Numbered from the stretch's first letter, positions 51,914-61,719 are shown. The stretch: DNA of 64,000 nucleotides from Enhydrobacter sp. (GCA_025808875.1 CP075528.1:3966473-4030472), one strand, 5' to 3'. Notes: a model not told the origin generated them from the letters alone. Program-made: numbers and translations.

Positions 51914-53058
51914 CGTCGACGCTTCTTCAGATCGGCGTCGTGCTCGCCCAGAATCGGTGCCGCGCGGCGCACGCTGCCCGGCGTGGCCGACATCTTGATC
52001 GGCACACCCAGCGTCTTCTGGCGGCCGGCCACGGCATGCTCCACTTCGGCGACCATGCCGCGTGCCAGGATCTGCGGATCGGCGAACACCTCGTCGTGCC
52101 GCAGGACGGGGCCGGCCGGAATACCCTCGATCTCGAGTACGGCCATCCAATCGGCGGTCGAGCGTTTGGCGATTTCGATCTCCAAAATCGCCACTAACGC
52201 CTCATTGTTGCGAACGCGCAGGGCATTGGTCCGGAAACGTGGATCGTCGGCCAGCGTCGGCTGGCCGATCAACTCGCAGAGCTTTCGAAAGAAGTTCTGT
52301 TGCGCGCCGCCGATCGTCAGCCACCCGTCTGCGGTCCGGAAGACCTGATACGGCGAGGATCCGCGGTGTGCCTGGCCGAGTTTCTCGGGGCGTTGTCCCG
52401 AGGCGAAGTAGTTGGCAGCCTCGTAGACGCCAAGCGAAACCGTCGCCTCGAGCAAAGACGTCTCGACCCACTGTCCCTTGCCGGTGGTCTCACGGGCGCG
52501 CAGCGCGGCAAGTACGCCTATCGTGAGATACAAGCCGGCACCGACGTCGGAGATCGCGAGCGGGATGCGATAAGGTGGACCATCCTTCGGTCCCGTCACG
52601 GACATCAGGCCCGACATGGCCTGGATCATGAGATCGAAGCCACCGCGCCTCGCATAAGGCCCGGTCTGCCCGAAACCAGAGATAGATCCCAGCACCAGTC
52701 GCGGGTTGCGTTGCGAGAGTGCCGTCCATCCGATGCCGAGCTTGTCCACGACGCCGGGCCGGAAATTCTCCAACACCACATCCGCTCCGTCGACCATGTC
52801 CCAGAAGATTGCCAGGTCATCCTTCGCCTTGAGGTCGAGACGCGTGCCGCGCTTGTTGCGGTTCCACAGCATGAAAGGCGCGGATTCTTCCCGCACGAAA
52901 GGCGGGGCACCACGCATGGCGTCGCCCTGTGGACTTTCGATCTTGATCACATCAGCACCGAGGTCGGCGAGTTGCATACCGCAAAAGGGCCCCGACAGAT
53001 GCGTCGTCAGGTCGAGCACCACCAGGCCGTCAAGAGCGCCTCTGCCATCCGCGACCAT
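51910..53058 (-). CDS. CaiB/BaiF family CoA-transferase
   Basis: The 382-residue protein is a class III CoA-transferase. LSGPFCGMQLADLGADVIKIESPQGDAMRG opens the N-terminal domain, VVLENFRPGVVDKLGI follows, then the catalytic Asp in GGFDLMIQAMSGLMSVTG, and SLLEATVSLGVYEAANYF. It moves CoA between carboxylic acids. The donor and acceptor are not evident. It begins 1 bp after the stop of the thioredoxin-like gene on the same strand, so both are co-transcribed. Confidence 0.93.
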   Translation of the reverse strand: MVADGRGALDGLVVLDLTTHLSGPFCGMQLADLGADVIKIESPQGDAMRGAPPFVREESAPFMLWNRNKRGTRLDLKAKDDLAIFWDMVDGADVVLENFRPGVVDKLGIGWTALSQRNPRLVLGSISGFGQTGPYARRGGFDLMIQAMSGLMSVTGPKDGPPYRIPLAISDVGAGLYLTIGVLAALRARETTGKGQWVETSLLEATVSLGVYEAANYFASGQRPEKLGQAHRGSSPYQVFRTADGWLTIGGAQQNFFRKLCELIGQPTLADDPRFRTNALRVRNNEALVAILEIEIAKRSTADWMAVLEIEGIPAGPVLRHDEVFADPQILARGMVAEVEHAVAGRQKTLGVPIKMSATPGSVRRAAPILGEHDADLKKRRR

Positions 53059-53059
53059 G

Positions 53060-53488
53060 TCAGACTCCCAACAGCTTCCTTAATTCGGCCATCGTCACGA
53101 GCCACTTCGAACTGCCAAACTCGTTGGACACCACCTCGCCGTCGCGCACGATCAGGAAACGGGGTGTACCGCTCTTGCGCGGCAACTGTTCGAGCACGGC
53201 GTGCAGTTCGGCCGGCCAGTAGCGCTGCTGGTAGGCCTCTTTGAGGCGCGGCGCCTCCACTTCGATCCAAGTGACGCGCTTGAACTCAGGAGAGGCAAGC
53301 CATTCGGCCTTGTACTTGTTCCTCCAGGCCAAACACGGGGTACAATCCCAGCCACCGACATAGATCACCTTCAGGTCGGAGGCAGCGCGAACCGGAATCG
53401 CCGCAAAGGTAAGTGCCGTAAGCACAAAGGTTCGACGCGAATGACCCCGAGCAGAGCCGGGGACCTTTGCTGCGTGGGCGTGATACAT
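53060..53488 (-). CDS. Exported thioredoxin-like protein
   Basis: The 142-residue product has a Tat-like signal (SRRTFVLTALTFAAIPVRAA, about residues 17-36). A thioredoxin-like domain follows with redox pair Cys49/Cys52 in GGWDCTPCLAW and a cis-Pro segment in KSGTPRFLIVRDG. It should be periplasmic and probably acts as a disulfide reductase or oxidase. It precedes the CoA-transferase gene by 1 bp. Its start lies only 18 bp from the divergent prmB start. Confidence 0.82.
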   Translation of the reverse strand: MYHAHAAKVPGSARGHSRRTFVLTALTFAAIPVRAASDLKVIYVGGWDCTPCLAWRNKYKAEWLASPEFKRVTWIEVEAPRLKEAYQQRYWPAELHAVLEQLPRKSGTPRFLIVRDGEVVSNEFGSSKWLVTMAELRKLLGV

Positions 53489-53506
53489 ACCGTACTCTAG
53501 GCCGGC

Positions 53507-54430
53507 ATGGCGGCGCCAACCAAATCCTCTCTCGTCACCCTCGAAGACTTCTTCCGGTTCGCGGTTCGGCGCTTTCGGACAGCGAGGCTCGCCTATGGCC
53601 ACGGCACGACCAATGCACGGGACGAGGCTGCCTTCCTGTTGCTGGAGGCTCTGCGCTTGCCGATCCACGATATCTCGCCCTGGCTCGACCTCAAGCCGAC
53701 ACGAGCCGAACGCTCCCGGCTGCTTACCCTGATCGAAGCCCGCGTCAGCCTGCGAATACCGGCACCTTACCTGGTGGGAGCAGCCTACATGCACAGCGTT
53801 CGCTTCCTGGCCGACCGCCGTGCGCTGATCCCGCGCTCCTTCGTCGGCGATTTGCTGACCGCGGGTGCGCTCCCGATCGAGGGTCCACGGCGTGTCAGGC
53901 GCGTGCTCGATCTCTGCACCGGTTCGGGTTGTCTCGCCATCCTCGCCGCTTTCGCCTTCCCGCGCACCGACATCGACGCCGTCGACCTCTCGGCTGGAGC
54001 GCTTGCGCTCGCGAAGCGCAACGTCGCGATGTACCGGCTGGGGGACCGCATCACGCTGCACCGCGGCGACCTGTTTGCCCCTCTTGCTGGGCAGCGCTAC
54101 GACTTGATGGTCAGCAATCCGCCCTATGTCGACGGTCGCGGCATGGCGCGACTACCGCCGGAATTTCGACACGAGCCACGCATGGCACTGGCCGCCGGAG
54201 TGGACGGCCTCGACGTCGTGCACCGCCTGCTCGCCAATGCGCCGGACTACTTGGCACCGAGCGGTGCGCTGATCTGTGAGGTCGGCCGAGGGCGTAAACT
54301 GCTCGAATCAGCCTATCCGCGTACGCCGTTTCTCTGGCTCGATACCGAGCTGAGCCGGGGAGAGGTCTTCTGGCTGGCTCGTCGCGACTTTCCTGCCCAA
54401 GCGTTCAAGCGGAGAAAACGCCTGCCCTAG
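53507..54430 (+). CDS. prmB: Protein-(glutamine-N5) methyltransferase, PrmB-type
   Basis: The 307-residue protein belongs to the HemK/PrmB family. The N-terminal helical domain (SLVTLEDFFRFAVRRFRTARLAYGHGTTNARDEAAFLLLEAL) has the YGHGT motif typical of the L3-specific enzyme PrmB rather than the release-factor enzyme PrmC. The SAM-binding motif is VLDLCTGSGC (133-142), and NPPY (204-207) binds the Gln side chain. It methylates a Gln of ribosomal protein L3. It is divergent from the thioredoxin-like gene. Confidence 0.93.
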   Translation: MAAPTKSSLVTLEDFFRFAVRRFRTARLAYGHGTTNARDEAAFLLLEALRLPIHDISPWLDLKPTRAERSRLLTLIEARVSLRIPAPYLVGAAYMHSVRFLADRRALIPRSFVGDLLTAGALPIEGPRRVRRVLDLCTGSGCLAILAAFAFPRTDIDAVDLSAGALALAKRNVAMYRLGDRITLHRGDLFAPLAGQRYDLMVSNPPYVDGRGMARLPPEFRHEPRMALAAGVDGLDVVHRLLANAPDYLAPSGALICEVGRGRKLLESAYPRTPFLWLDTELSRGEVFWLARRDFPAQAFKRRKRLP

Positions 54431-54444
54431 CCACGAGCTAACGG

Positions 54445-55518
54445 TCACGCGCCGTCGCCGACACAGATGCCGAGGGCGCGGGCGGTTCGCACGAGGGAGC
54501 CGTCGGGGTCGACGGTCCTGGAGCGCCCGGCAACCTTCTCCAGTGGCACGTCGATCACCTTGCGGTTCCACCACGCCACCATCCGATCGCGCGCACCCTC
54601 GGCCAGCAAATCGACCGCACGCACGCCGAGCGCGCTCGCCAACAGGCGATCCTCGGCGGTTGGCTCAGCGCCGCGCTGGACGTGGCCGAGCACGGTCGCG
54701 CGCGCCTCGGCGCCGGTGGCCTTGGCAAGGCGTTGCGCCAACCAGTCCCCCATACCGCCTTTGGCAGGCGCATCGTCCCACGACTCCGGTTCGTCCGACT
54801 TGCCCGCGGCCTCCGCCACGACCACCAGCGCCGTTCGCCGGCCGGCCTGTCGCAACGCCGCTATATGGTTCATGACATGCGCTAGACGCCAGCGGATTTC
54901 GGGAATCAGGACGACGTCGGCACCCCCGGCGATACCGGCGGCAATGGCGATATGACCAGCGTCGCGACCCATCACTTCGAGCACCATGATGCGATCGTGG
55001 CTGGCGCCGGTCGGCTGCAGCCGGTCTAGGGCTTCAGTGGCGACAGCGACAGCTGTCGAATAGCCAACTGCACGCTCGGTGTTGGCGACGTCGTTGTCGA
55101 TGGTCTTGGGGACGCCGATGAACGGCAGGCGGGTCGGTGCAAGCAAACGACGTAGGATGTCGAGACTGCCGTCGCCGCCCACCCCGATGAGGCCGTCGAG
55201 CTGCAACTCCGCCAGAGCCGCATTCATCTCACCGGAGCGATCTCTGACGCTGCCGTCATTCATGGGAAAGGCAAATGGATCGCCGCGGTTGGTGCTGCCG
55301 AGGAACGTTCCTCCCCGGTGTGCCAGGGCCGCATCCAGTCGCGACGGATCGAGCTCGCGTACGCCGATCGGCCGCTCAAGCAGCCCAAGCGTACCACGCT
55401 GGATGCCGATCACGCTCCAACCATGGCCGTGGTGGGCGCGCAGCGCGACGGCACGGATCACGGCATTGAGTCCGGCACAGTCACCGCCACTGGTCAGGAT
55501 TCCGATTCGTTTGGTCAT
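54445..55518 (-). CDS. 6-phosphofructokinase
   Basis: The 357-residue product is a phosphofructokinase: GILTSGGDCAGLNAVIRA at the nucleotide site, GVGGDGSLD (113-120), PKTIDND (137-143) with the catalytic base Asp141, and MGRDAGHIA. Gly117 matches E. coli Gly104, which signals an ATP enzyme. Lys138 takes the place of Gly124 and is the residue found in pyrophosphate-dependent enzymes. This Gly/Lys combination is known from a separate group of ATP-type PFKs, so the phosphoryl donor is uncertain. Many alphaproteobacteria use only the Entner-Doudoroff route, which makes the gene worth noting. Confidence 0.92.
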   Translation of the reverse strand: MTKRIGILTSGGDCAGLNAVIRAVALRAHHGHGWSVIGIQRGTLGLLERPIGVRELDPSRLDAALAHRGGTFLGSTNRGDPFAFPMNDGSVRDRSGEMNAALAELQLDGLIGVGGDGSLDILRRLLAPTRLPFIGVPKTIDNDVANTERAVGYSTAVAVATEALDRLQPTGASHDRIMVLEVMGRDAGHIAIAAGIAGGADVVLIPEIRWRLAHVMNHIAALRQAGRRTALVVVAEAAGKSDEPESWDDAPAKGGMGDWLAQRLAKATGAEARATVLGHVQRGAEPTAEDRLLASALGVRAVDLLAEGARDRMVAWWNRKVIDVPLEKVAGRSRTVDPDGSLVRTARALGICVGDGA

Positions 55519-55569
55519 CGTCGGCCTCCACGCCTAGTCTATCAAGAAAGTAGCAGGGAGATGGCGCAT

Positions 55570-56523
55570 ATGCTGGCAGGCGACGCTTGGACCCACGATA
55601 CTCTGAAGCCGGCAGATTGGACTGTCGAGTTGTCCTCGCCAGCACGCGACGAATTGCGCGAGGTTGTGCGCGAACTGCGACGCTCGCCCGTGCCTCTCTT
55701 CGTGCTCGACCCGCGCGACTTCACCTTGGCCGCCTGCCGCGAGGCGATGAACGAGGTTCGGCGGATTACCCAAGCGGGATCGATGTTTGCCGTTCTCGAT
55801 CGCTTGCCCATGGAGGAGATCAACCGCGAAGAGGCCATCCAGCTCTATTGGCTGTTGTCGTGTCTGCTGGCCCGTCCAGTGGCGCAGAAGCTGAACGGCC
55901 AGATGCTGTTCGACGTGACGGATACCGGCGCGAAATTGAAGCCGGGTTCGGGCGTTCGCCCGACCGTCACCAACGTGGATCTACGCTTCCACAATGACAA
56001 CTCCTACAATGAGACACCGCCCGACTATGTCTGCCTGCTGTGCCTGCATCCGGCCAAGCAGGGCGGCGTCAGCCAAGTGATGAGCGTGGCCACGATCCAT
56101 CGAGCACTGAGCGTGGATCATCCCGAGCTCCTGCCGCGCCTCTACAAGCCATTCTGGTACGATCGGCACGCCGAGCACGATCCCACCGAATCGACGACGT
56201 TCGCCGCACCGGTCTTCGAGCGCGACGCGGACGGCACGCTGAAGGCGCGGCTCGCCCTGTCGGAGATCTACGCGGGCTACGAGTTGCGTGGCGAGCGCAT
56301 GGACAACGAGACGATCGCTGCGCTACAGGCCCTTCAATCCATATTCGACCGGCCCGAACTACGTGTCGAACTCGACTTCGTGGCCGGCCAAATCCAGTTC
56401 GTCAACAACCGTGCCACCGGCCACGCGCGCACCGAATTCACCGACCATCCCGAACCCGAGCGCAAGCGTCACCTCGTGCGTCTGTGGTTGCGTGAGAGCG
56501 GTAGACGCGGCTATCGGGGTTGA
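55570..56523 (+). CDS. TauD/TfdA-family Fe(II)/2-oxoglutarate dioxygenase
   Basis: The 317-residue protein has the facial triad of Fe(II) dioxygenases: His141 and Asp143 in RFHNDNSYNETPPDYV, and His285 in NNRATGHARTEF, with a following Arg-rich RHLVRLWLR for 2-oxoglutarate. The overall pattern recalls the TauD/clavaminate synthase-like group. The substrate is unknown. GGGAG (55556-55560) fits a start at the ATG at 55570; an ATG at 55561 would be too close to it. It is divergent from the PFK gene. Confidence 0.9.
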   Translation: MLAGDAWTHDTLKPADWTVELSSPARDELREVVRELRRSPVPLFVLDPRDFTLAACREAMNEVRRITQAGSMFAVLDRLPMEEINREEAIQLYWLLSCLLARPVAQKLNGQMLFDVTDTGAKLKPGSGVRPTVTNVDLRFHNDNSYNETPPDYVCLLCLHPAKQGGVSQVMSVATIHRALSVDHPELLPRLYKPFWYDRHAEHDPTESTTFAAPVFERDADGTLKARLALSEIYAGYELRGERMDNETIAALQALQSIFDRPELRVELDFVAGQIQFVNNRATGHARTEFTDHPEPERKRHLVRLWLRESGRRGYRG

Positions 56524-56606
56524 GATTGCAAATCGCTTGCTGGCGACGTTTGGTATGTCATAAATTGCGAACCTGGGAGTGAAATGGCTTTCCGGGGAAC
56601 GATGCA

Positions 56607-59600
56607 TTGTCAGTCGCAGCAGTGCCCGCTCGCGTTGGACTTCTATTCCTTGCGATCACGATTTTCCTCACTTCCGGCCTGTCCCGACCCGCACATGCCG
56701 ACTGCGTGCTCTCGGGAACGGTGGTGCTCTGCAGCGGCAGTTCCCCCGGGGGTTTTGCTGCCGGCGGGGGCGTCAACGGACTAACGGTGACCATCCAGGA
56801 GGGTGCCGTCGTCGGAACGGGCATCACCCTCAACGACAACAATTCGGCGTCGAATCTCGGCACCATCTCCGTTGGCGACACCACGACGGGCATCGCGGCC
56901 GGCAACAACAATCAGATCTCGAACACTGGCTCGATTCTCGCTGGTGAAAGCGGTGTCGGCATAACCGTCACGGGATTGGGATCCATCTTCAGCTCGGGCA
57001 GCATCGTCGTCGGCAATGTGGGCGTGGGCATCTCCGGCCAGAACGTCACGAACACCGGGTCGATTTCCGTCGGCGACGATGGGTTCGGCATCGTCGGGAC
57101 CACGAACTTCGGCATGCTCACCAATCGGGGATCGATAGTCGTGGGCGAGAATGGCGCGGGCATCCAGAGCGCTGCCGACTCGCTTTCGGTGATCAACAGC
57201 GGGTCCATCGCATTCGGCAACTGCGGTTCTGGCATCGATGTGAGCGCCGGCACGGGACATACCGTGACCAACACCGGCTCGATCCGTGACCTTGGCTGTG
57301 GAGGTATCGGCATCCTCTCGGGAGACAATAGTACCATATCCAATTCTGGCTCCATCACAGTCGGTGAAACCGGTGCAGGTATTGCCGGCGGCATGGGCAT
57401 GTCGGTACTCAACACGGGCACCATCGTTACTGGCGCGGGCGGAGTTGGCATCGAGATCACTGATGGCAGCGCTGTGAATTCCGGAACCATCGTGATTGGC
57501 GATGGACTGATCTTTTCGGTCGGAATCTTCTCGCTCTGGGGTGCATCTCAGATCACGAACACCGGAACCATCATCGGCGGCGACGGTGCCAGCGGATTGA
57601 TGGCCCTTGGATCGAACAATGCGCTCACCAACAGCGGCATCATCTCTGTCGGACAAAACGGAATCGGCCTGTTAGGCCAGGGTGATGGCAACATGTTCTT
57701 CAATTCCGGTACGGTCACCCTGGGCGAGGGCGGCATCGGAATTCTGCAGGTCGGCGACGGGGGTACCGCAAACAACAGCGGAACGATCAACGCACTGTCG
57801 GACGGTGCACAGGCAATGCTGTTTCAGGGCAATGGCGCCACGGCGATCAACAGCGGCACTATCAACGTTGGAAGCTTCGCACTGGGGATCGGCGTGCAAG
57901 GCGACGGCGCAACCATCACAAACTTCGGCACCCTCAATGTCGCCGCCGATGGCACGGGCGTGGCCTTCGCCGGAATCAACAACATCGTGAGCAACCAGGG
58001 CACCATCAACGTCGGTGCTTGTGGCGTCGGCATCGATACCTCCCTCAGCAGTGACTCGACGATATTCAATAGCGGCAGCATCCTGGGTGCCGGCTGCAGT
58101 GCCACGGCCGTCGCCCTCGGCGACAACGACACTTTCAGTAATAGCGGACGAATCTCCGCGCCGTTCTCGGTCGTAGCATTGGGCAGCAACACGACGCTGA
58201 CGAACACTGGAACACTGGATGGATCCCTCCTGTTCGATGGAGCCGGCGGAAATACCCTGACGAACTCAGGACTGATCACCATCAGCTCCGCACTCACCGC
58301 GGGCAATGGCGTCACGCACCTGGTTGACGGCACCTTCGTGCAGGGCGCCTCGGGCGTGCTGGCGTTGAGGGTTCTGCCGAACAGCGGCACCGGCAACTAC
58401 GACGTACTTCAGGTCATGAACTCCGTCCCAGGAACGGGTGTCGCCACGCTAGGCGGCACGCTCAGGGTCGTGCCACAACCCGGCTTGTTCAACGCGACCA
58501 CAACCTATCCAGGCGTGCTCACCTTCGCGAGTTCTAACGGACGGTTCGCCAATGTGGAGACGGGATTGCTCTTCCTGAATGGGGCCGCCATCTACAACAA
58601 TACCAGCGTCGACCTCGTTCTGACGCGTGTACCGTTCAATCAGGCCTTCACCACGGGCGGGACGAACGAGCAAGCAATCGGCACTCTGCTGGAACAGAAC
58701 TACTCGCCGGATCTCACCGGGGTGCTGGCGACATTCTACGCCCAACTGCTGCAGTCGACGGCGCCCAATACGCTGGCACAACTTACCGGCGAAGTCGCCA
58801 CGGCGCCTCAGACCACCTCGTTCGCAACCTTCGGCCAGTTCATGAGCACAATCCTGAGCCAAACCGGCAGTTCCCGCATTGCCGGATCGTCATCGTCGAT
58901 CTCCCTCGCGATGGCGGGCACAGGTTCTCGTGTCCTGCTGAAGGACTTGGCCTGCGCATCCGACACCTGCGACTCGGCCGGGCAAATTGGCTACACGGCC
59001 TGGATGCAGGGATTCGGGGGTGCCGGCAGCATCGACCGCAGCGCCAGCATCGGTAGTTCGCGCATCGACTTCACGACGGCGGGAGGCGCGATCGGCATGG
59101 ACGCCAGGGTTGCCCCCGATCTTGCGCTGGGGTTGGCCTTGGGTACGGGATCTTCGATCTACAGTCTCACCGATCTCACAAGCAATGGCGGCGGGCGGGC
59201 GATCCTGCTGGCGCTCTACGGCACAGCCGATGTCGGGCCGGGTTACATCGACGGAGCATTGGCTCTCGGCTACAATGGCTTTGCCAGCAACCGGACGATA
59301 GGCACCGGGGCCATTGCCGAGCAGGCAACGGCTTCCTTCGCAGGCTATCAGTATGGCGGCCGGATCGAGGGCGGATGGCGCTTCGCGCTGGGCGACATGA
59401 CCCTCACACCCTTCGGCGGCCTCACCGTAATGGCGCTGTCCCAGCCTGGCTACACCGAAGTCTCACGGAACCTCGCAACCGGCGCCCCTGGGATGCTCGG
59501 GTTGACCTATCAGGCGCAGACCGCGACATCGGTGCGGTCCGGCATAGGTGCCCAGTTCGAGGCGTCGCTGCGCGTGGGCGAGGATATCCTGTTCCGCCCA

Positions 59601-59849
59601 CGGCTCAGGCTCGGTTGGGCACACGAATTCAACACCGAACGGACGACGACGGCGAGCCTCGGCACTCTCCTGCCCAGTGCCGCCTTCACGGTGCGAGGCG
59701 CGACACCTGCCGCCGATGCGCTGCTCGTCGGCGCCGGATTCGATCTCCAACTCGCGTCCATGGTGCGTCTCTACGGCCAGTTCGATGGCGACTTCGCAGC
59801 CAATGCGCAGTCGTACTCCGGCACGGGCGGCGTTCGGTTGATCTGGTAG
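56607..59849 (+). CDS. Autotransporter with repeat-rich passenger and outer-membrane beta-barrel
   Basis: The 1080-residue product has a signal peptide (to about residue 32, PAHAD). The passenger of about 560 residues is made of degenerate repeats of roughly 22-27 residues around an N-S/T-G-S/T-I-x-V-G-x-x-G-x-G-I core (for example NTGSILAGESGVGI, NSGTVTLGEGGIGI), giving a beta-helix. A linker follows. A C-terminal autotransporter barrel of about 270 residues (starting near YTAWMQGFGG) ends in the aromatic residue of GGVRLIW. Asn-Ser-Gly repetition resembles adhesin-type passengers. The start is a TTG with GGGGA 7 bp upstream; no better ATG exists in frame. Confidence 0.9.
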   Translation: MSVAAVPARVGLLFLAITIFLTSGLSRPAHADCVLSGTVVLCSGSSPGGFAAGGGVNGLTVTIQEGAVVGTGITLNDNNSASNLGTISVGDTTTGIAAGNNNQISNTGSILAGESGVGITVTGLGSIFSSGSIVVGNVGVGISGQNVTNTGSISVGDDGFGIVGTTNFGMLTNRGSIVVGENGAGIQSAADSLSVINSGSIAFGNCGSGIDVSAGTGHTVTNTGSIRDLGCGGIGILSGDNSTISNSGSITVGETGAGIAGGMGMSVLNTGTIVTGAGGVGIEITDGSAVNSGTIVIGDGLIFSVGIFSLWGASQITNTGTIIGGDGASGLMALGSNNALTNSGIISVGQNGIGLLGQGDGNMFFNSGTVTLGEGGIGILQVGDGGTANNSGTINALSDGAQAMLFQGNGATAINSGTINVGSFALGIGVQGDGATITNFGTLNVAADGTGVAFAGINNIVSNQGTINVGACGVGIDTSLSSDSTIFNSGSILGAGCSATAVALGDNDTFSNSGRISAPFSVVALGSNTTLTNTGTLDGSLLFDGAGGNTLTNSGLITISSALTAGNGVTHLVDGTFVQGASGVLALRVLPNSGTGNYDVLQVMNSVPGTGVATLGGTLRVVPQPGLFNATTTYPGVLTFASSNGRFANVETGLLFLNGAAIYNNTSVDLVLTRVPFNQAFTTGGTNEQAIGTLLEQNYSPDLTGVLATFYAQLLQSTAPNTLAQLTGEVATAPQTTSFATFGQFMSTILSQTGSSRIAGSSSSISLAMAGTGSRVLLKDLACASDTCDSAGQIGYTAWMQGFGGAGSIDRSASIGSSRIDFTTAGGAIGMDARVAPDLALGLALGTGSSIYSLTDLTSNGGGRAILLALYGTADVGPGYIDGALALGYNGFASNRTIGTGAIAEQATASFAGYQYGGRIEGGWRFALGDMTLTPFGGLTVMALSQPGYTEVSRNLATGAPGMLGLTYQAQTATSVRSGIGAQFEASLRVGEDILFRPRLRLGWAHEFNTERTTTASLGTLLPSAAFTVRGATPAADALLVGAGFDLQLASMVRLYGQFDGDFAANAQSYSGTGGVRLIW

Positions 59850-59904
59850 GGTTGACCGGATCAATCAATCTTGAAGGTTATGAGCAACGGCGCATGATGA
59901 CACG

Positions 59905-60414
59905 ATGCTCGTCCACTTCAGGACCTTCGCCGCATACAACCGCTGGGCCAACGGCCGACTGCATGACGCAGCCGCCACGCTCGACGAGTCGGCATATCGC
60001 GCCGATCGCGGTGTCTTCTTCAGGTCGATGCACGGTACGCTCAATCACCTGTTGGTGACGGATCGCATCTGGATGCAGCGTTTCACCGGTACCGGCGAGG
60101 CACCCGAGCGGCTCGACACCATCCTCCACGAACGCCTCGTCGATCTGCGCGGGGCACGCGATACCGAGGATCGACGGATTGTCGACTATGTCGAGAGCCT
60201 CGACGACGAACGTCTGGCGGGTACGATTCGTTACCGCCGGGTTTCGACGCCCGAGGAGTTCGTCCAACCGCTCGCACCGGCGCTCGCCCACTGGTTCAAC
60301 CATCAAACGCATCATCGCGGCCAGGCACACGCCATCCTGACCGGACTGGGCAAGATGGCGCCGGAACTCGATCTGCTCTACTTCCAGAGGCTGGTGGAGG
60401 CGGGCAAAGCCTGA
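59905..60414 (+). CDS. DinB-family protein
   Basis: The 169-residue four-helix-bundle protein has the DinB metal-site pattern: a His in MHGTLNHLLVTDRIWMQRF and two His in HWFNHQTHHRGQAHAIL. DinB/YfiT proteins are thiol- or metal-dependent enzymes. The substrate here is unknown. The start ATG follows a weak ribosome site. It ends 10 bp before the tRNA gene on the opposite strand. Confidence 0.92.
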   Translation: MLVHFRTFAAYNRWANGRLHDAAATLDESAYRADRGVFFRSMHGTLNHLLVTDRIWMQRFTGTGEAPERLDTILHERLVDLRGARDTEDRRIVDYVESLDDERLAGTIRYRRVSTPEEFVQPLAPALAHWFNHQTHHRGQAHAILTGLGKMAPELDLLYFQRLVEAGKA

Positions 60415-60424
60415 GGGCCGGCAA

Positions 60425-60500
<76 letters not shown>

Positions 60501-60579
60501 ATTGCCGGGAAGCGCGCGGTATTAGCAAGGCCTCCGCGGCTTGTCGATAGGCTGCGATGAAAGAAATTCAGTCGCGGAT

Positions 60580-61719
60580 TCAGCGCGTTCCCGGCAACTG
60601 CGCGTCGCGATAGACGTTGACGCCAATCAGCAAGCCACAGGCAAACATGACCGAGAGCATGGCCGTTCCACCATTGCTAACCAGCGGCAGGGGCACGCCA
60701 ACCACAGGCAGCAAGCCCATCACCATTGCGACATTGATGAAGACGTAGAGAAACAGGAGCGACGTAACGCCGAGCGCCACCAGCCGGCCAAAATGGTGCT
60801 GGCTGCGCAAGGCGATCGAGTATCCCCACAGGAGGACAAGCGCGAACAGGCCCAGCAACACCACGGCGCCTGCCAGACCCCATTCTTCGACGAACGTGGT
60901 AAAGATGAAGTCCGTCTGCTTCTCGGGCAGGAAATTGAGGGCGGCCTGCGTGCCCTGCCCCATTCCCTTGCCAAACAGGCCACCGGAGCCGATCGCGATC
61001 TTCGACTGCGTGATGTGGTAGCCTGCCCCGAGGGGGTCGCGGTCCGGATCGAGGAAGGTAAGCACTCGCCGACGTTGATAGTCATGCATCAACGACCACC
61101 CGATTGGCAACGACGCCAACGACGCCACGCCCGCCACGAGGAACATCCACACGCGCGCGCCGGCGACGAACAGGAGCGAGGCACCCCCCAAGAGCACCAT
61201 GACTGCCGTGCCCAGATCGGGCTGGATCATAACCAGCCCGACAGGCGCCAGTATGATGAGCAGGGGCGGTAGAGTGTAGAGCAAGCGCGATGCCTGTTCC
61301 CTCGTCAGGCCATGGTAGTACCGCGCCAACACCAGGATGACCGCTACCTTGGCGATCTCGGAAGGTTGAATCTGCAGGGGCCCCAGCACGAGCCAACGCT
61401 GTGCTCCCATGCCCACTTTGCCGATGACATCGACGGCCACGAGCATCAGCATAGCGGCGATGTAGATCGGCCAGGCGAGTACAAGCCAGACTCGGGGATG
61501 AACCAGCGCCACGGCCAGCAGCAGCGCCAGCGCCGCTCCGTAGCGCATCGCGTGCCGCGCCGCCCAAGGCTCGAATCGGCCGCCCGCGGCGGAATAGAGC
61601 GCCAGAACGCCGATGGCGGCGATCGCCGTAAGCGTCAGCACGAGCCCGAAATTGATGCGCCAGACTCGCTCCGAGAAGGACGGTGGCGCGGGCGTACCCA
61701 GCGCGACGCTATCGCTCAT
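60580..61719 (-). CDS. rodA: Rod-shape peptidoglycan glycosyltransferase RodA
   Basis: The 379-residue SEDS-family protein has about ten helices with RodA motifs: GAQRWLVLGPLQIQPSEIAK (Glu121), the cavity-lining MIQPDLGTAVMVLLGGA, the catalytic Asp270 in LPEKQTDFIFTTFVEEWG, and the final loop VGVPLPLVSNGGTAM. It polymerises lipid II in the elongasome with PBP2. Its start overlaps the mrdA stop by 4 bp. The order mreD-mrdA-rodA is the usual one. Confidence 0.98.
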   Translation of the reverse strand: MSDSVALGTPAPPSFSERVWRINFGLVLTLTAIAAIGVLALYSAAGGRFEPWAARHAMRYGAALALLLAVALVHPRVWLVLAWPIYIAAMLMLVAVDVIGKVGMGAQRWLVLGPLQIQPSEIAKVAVILVLARYYHGLTREQASRLLYTLPPLLIILAPVGLVMIQPDLGTAVMVLLGGASLLFVAGARVWMFLVAGVASLASLPIGWSLMHDYQRRRVLTFLDPDRDPLGAGYHITQSKIAIGSGGLFGKGMGQGTQAALNFLPEKQTDFIFTTFVEEWGLAGAVVLLGLFALVLLWGYSIALRSQHHFGRLVALGVTSLLFLYVFINVAMVMGLLPVVGVPLPLVSNGGTAMLSVMFACGLLIGVNVYRDAQLPGTR

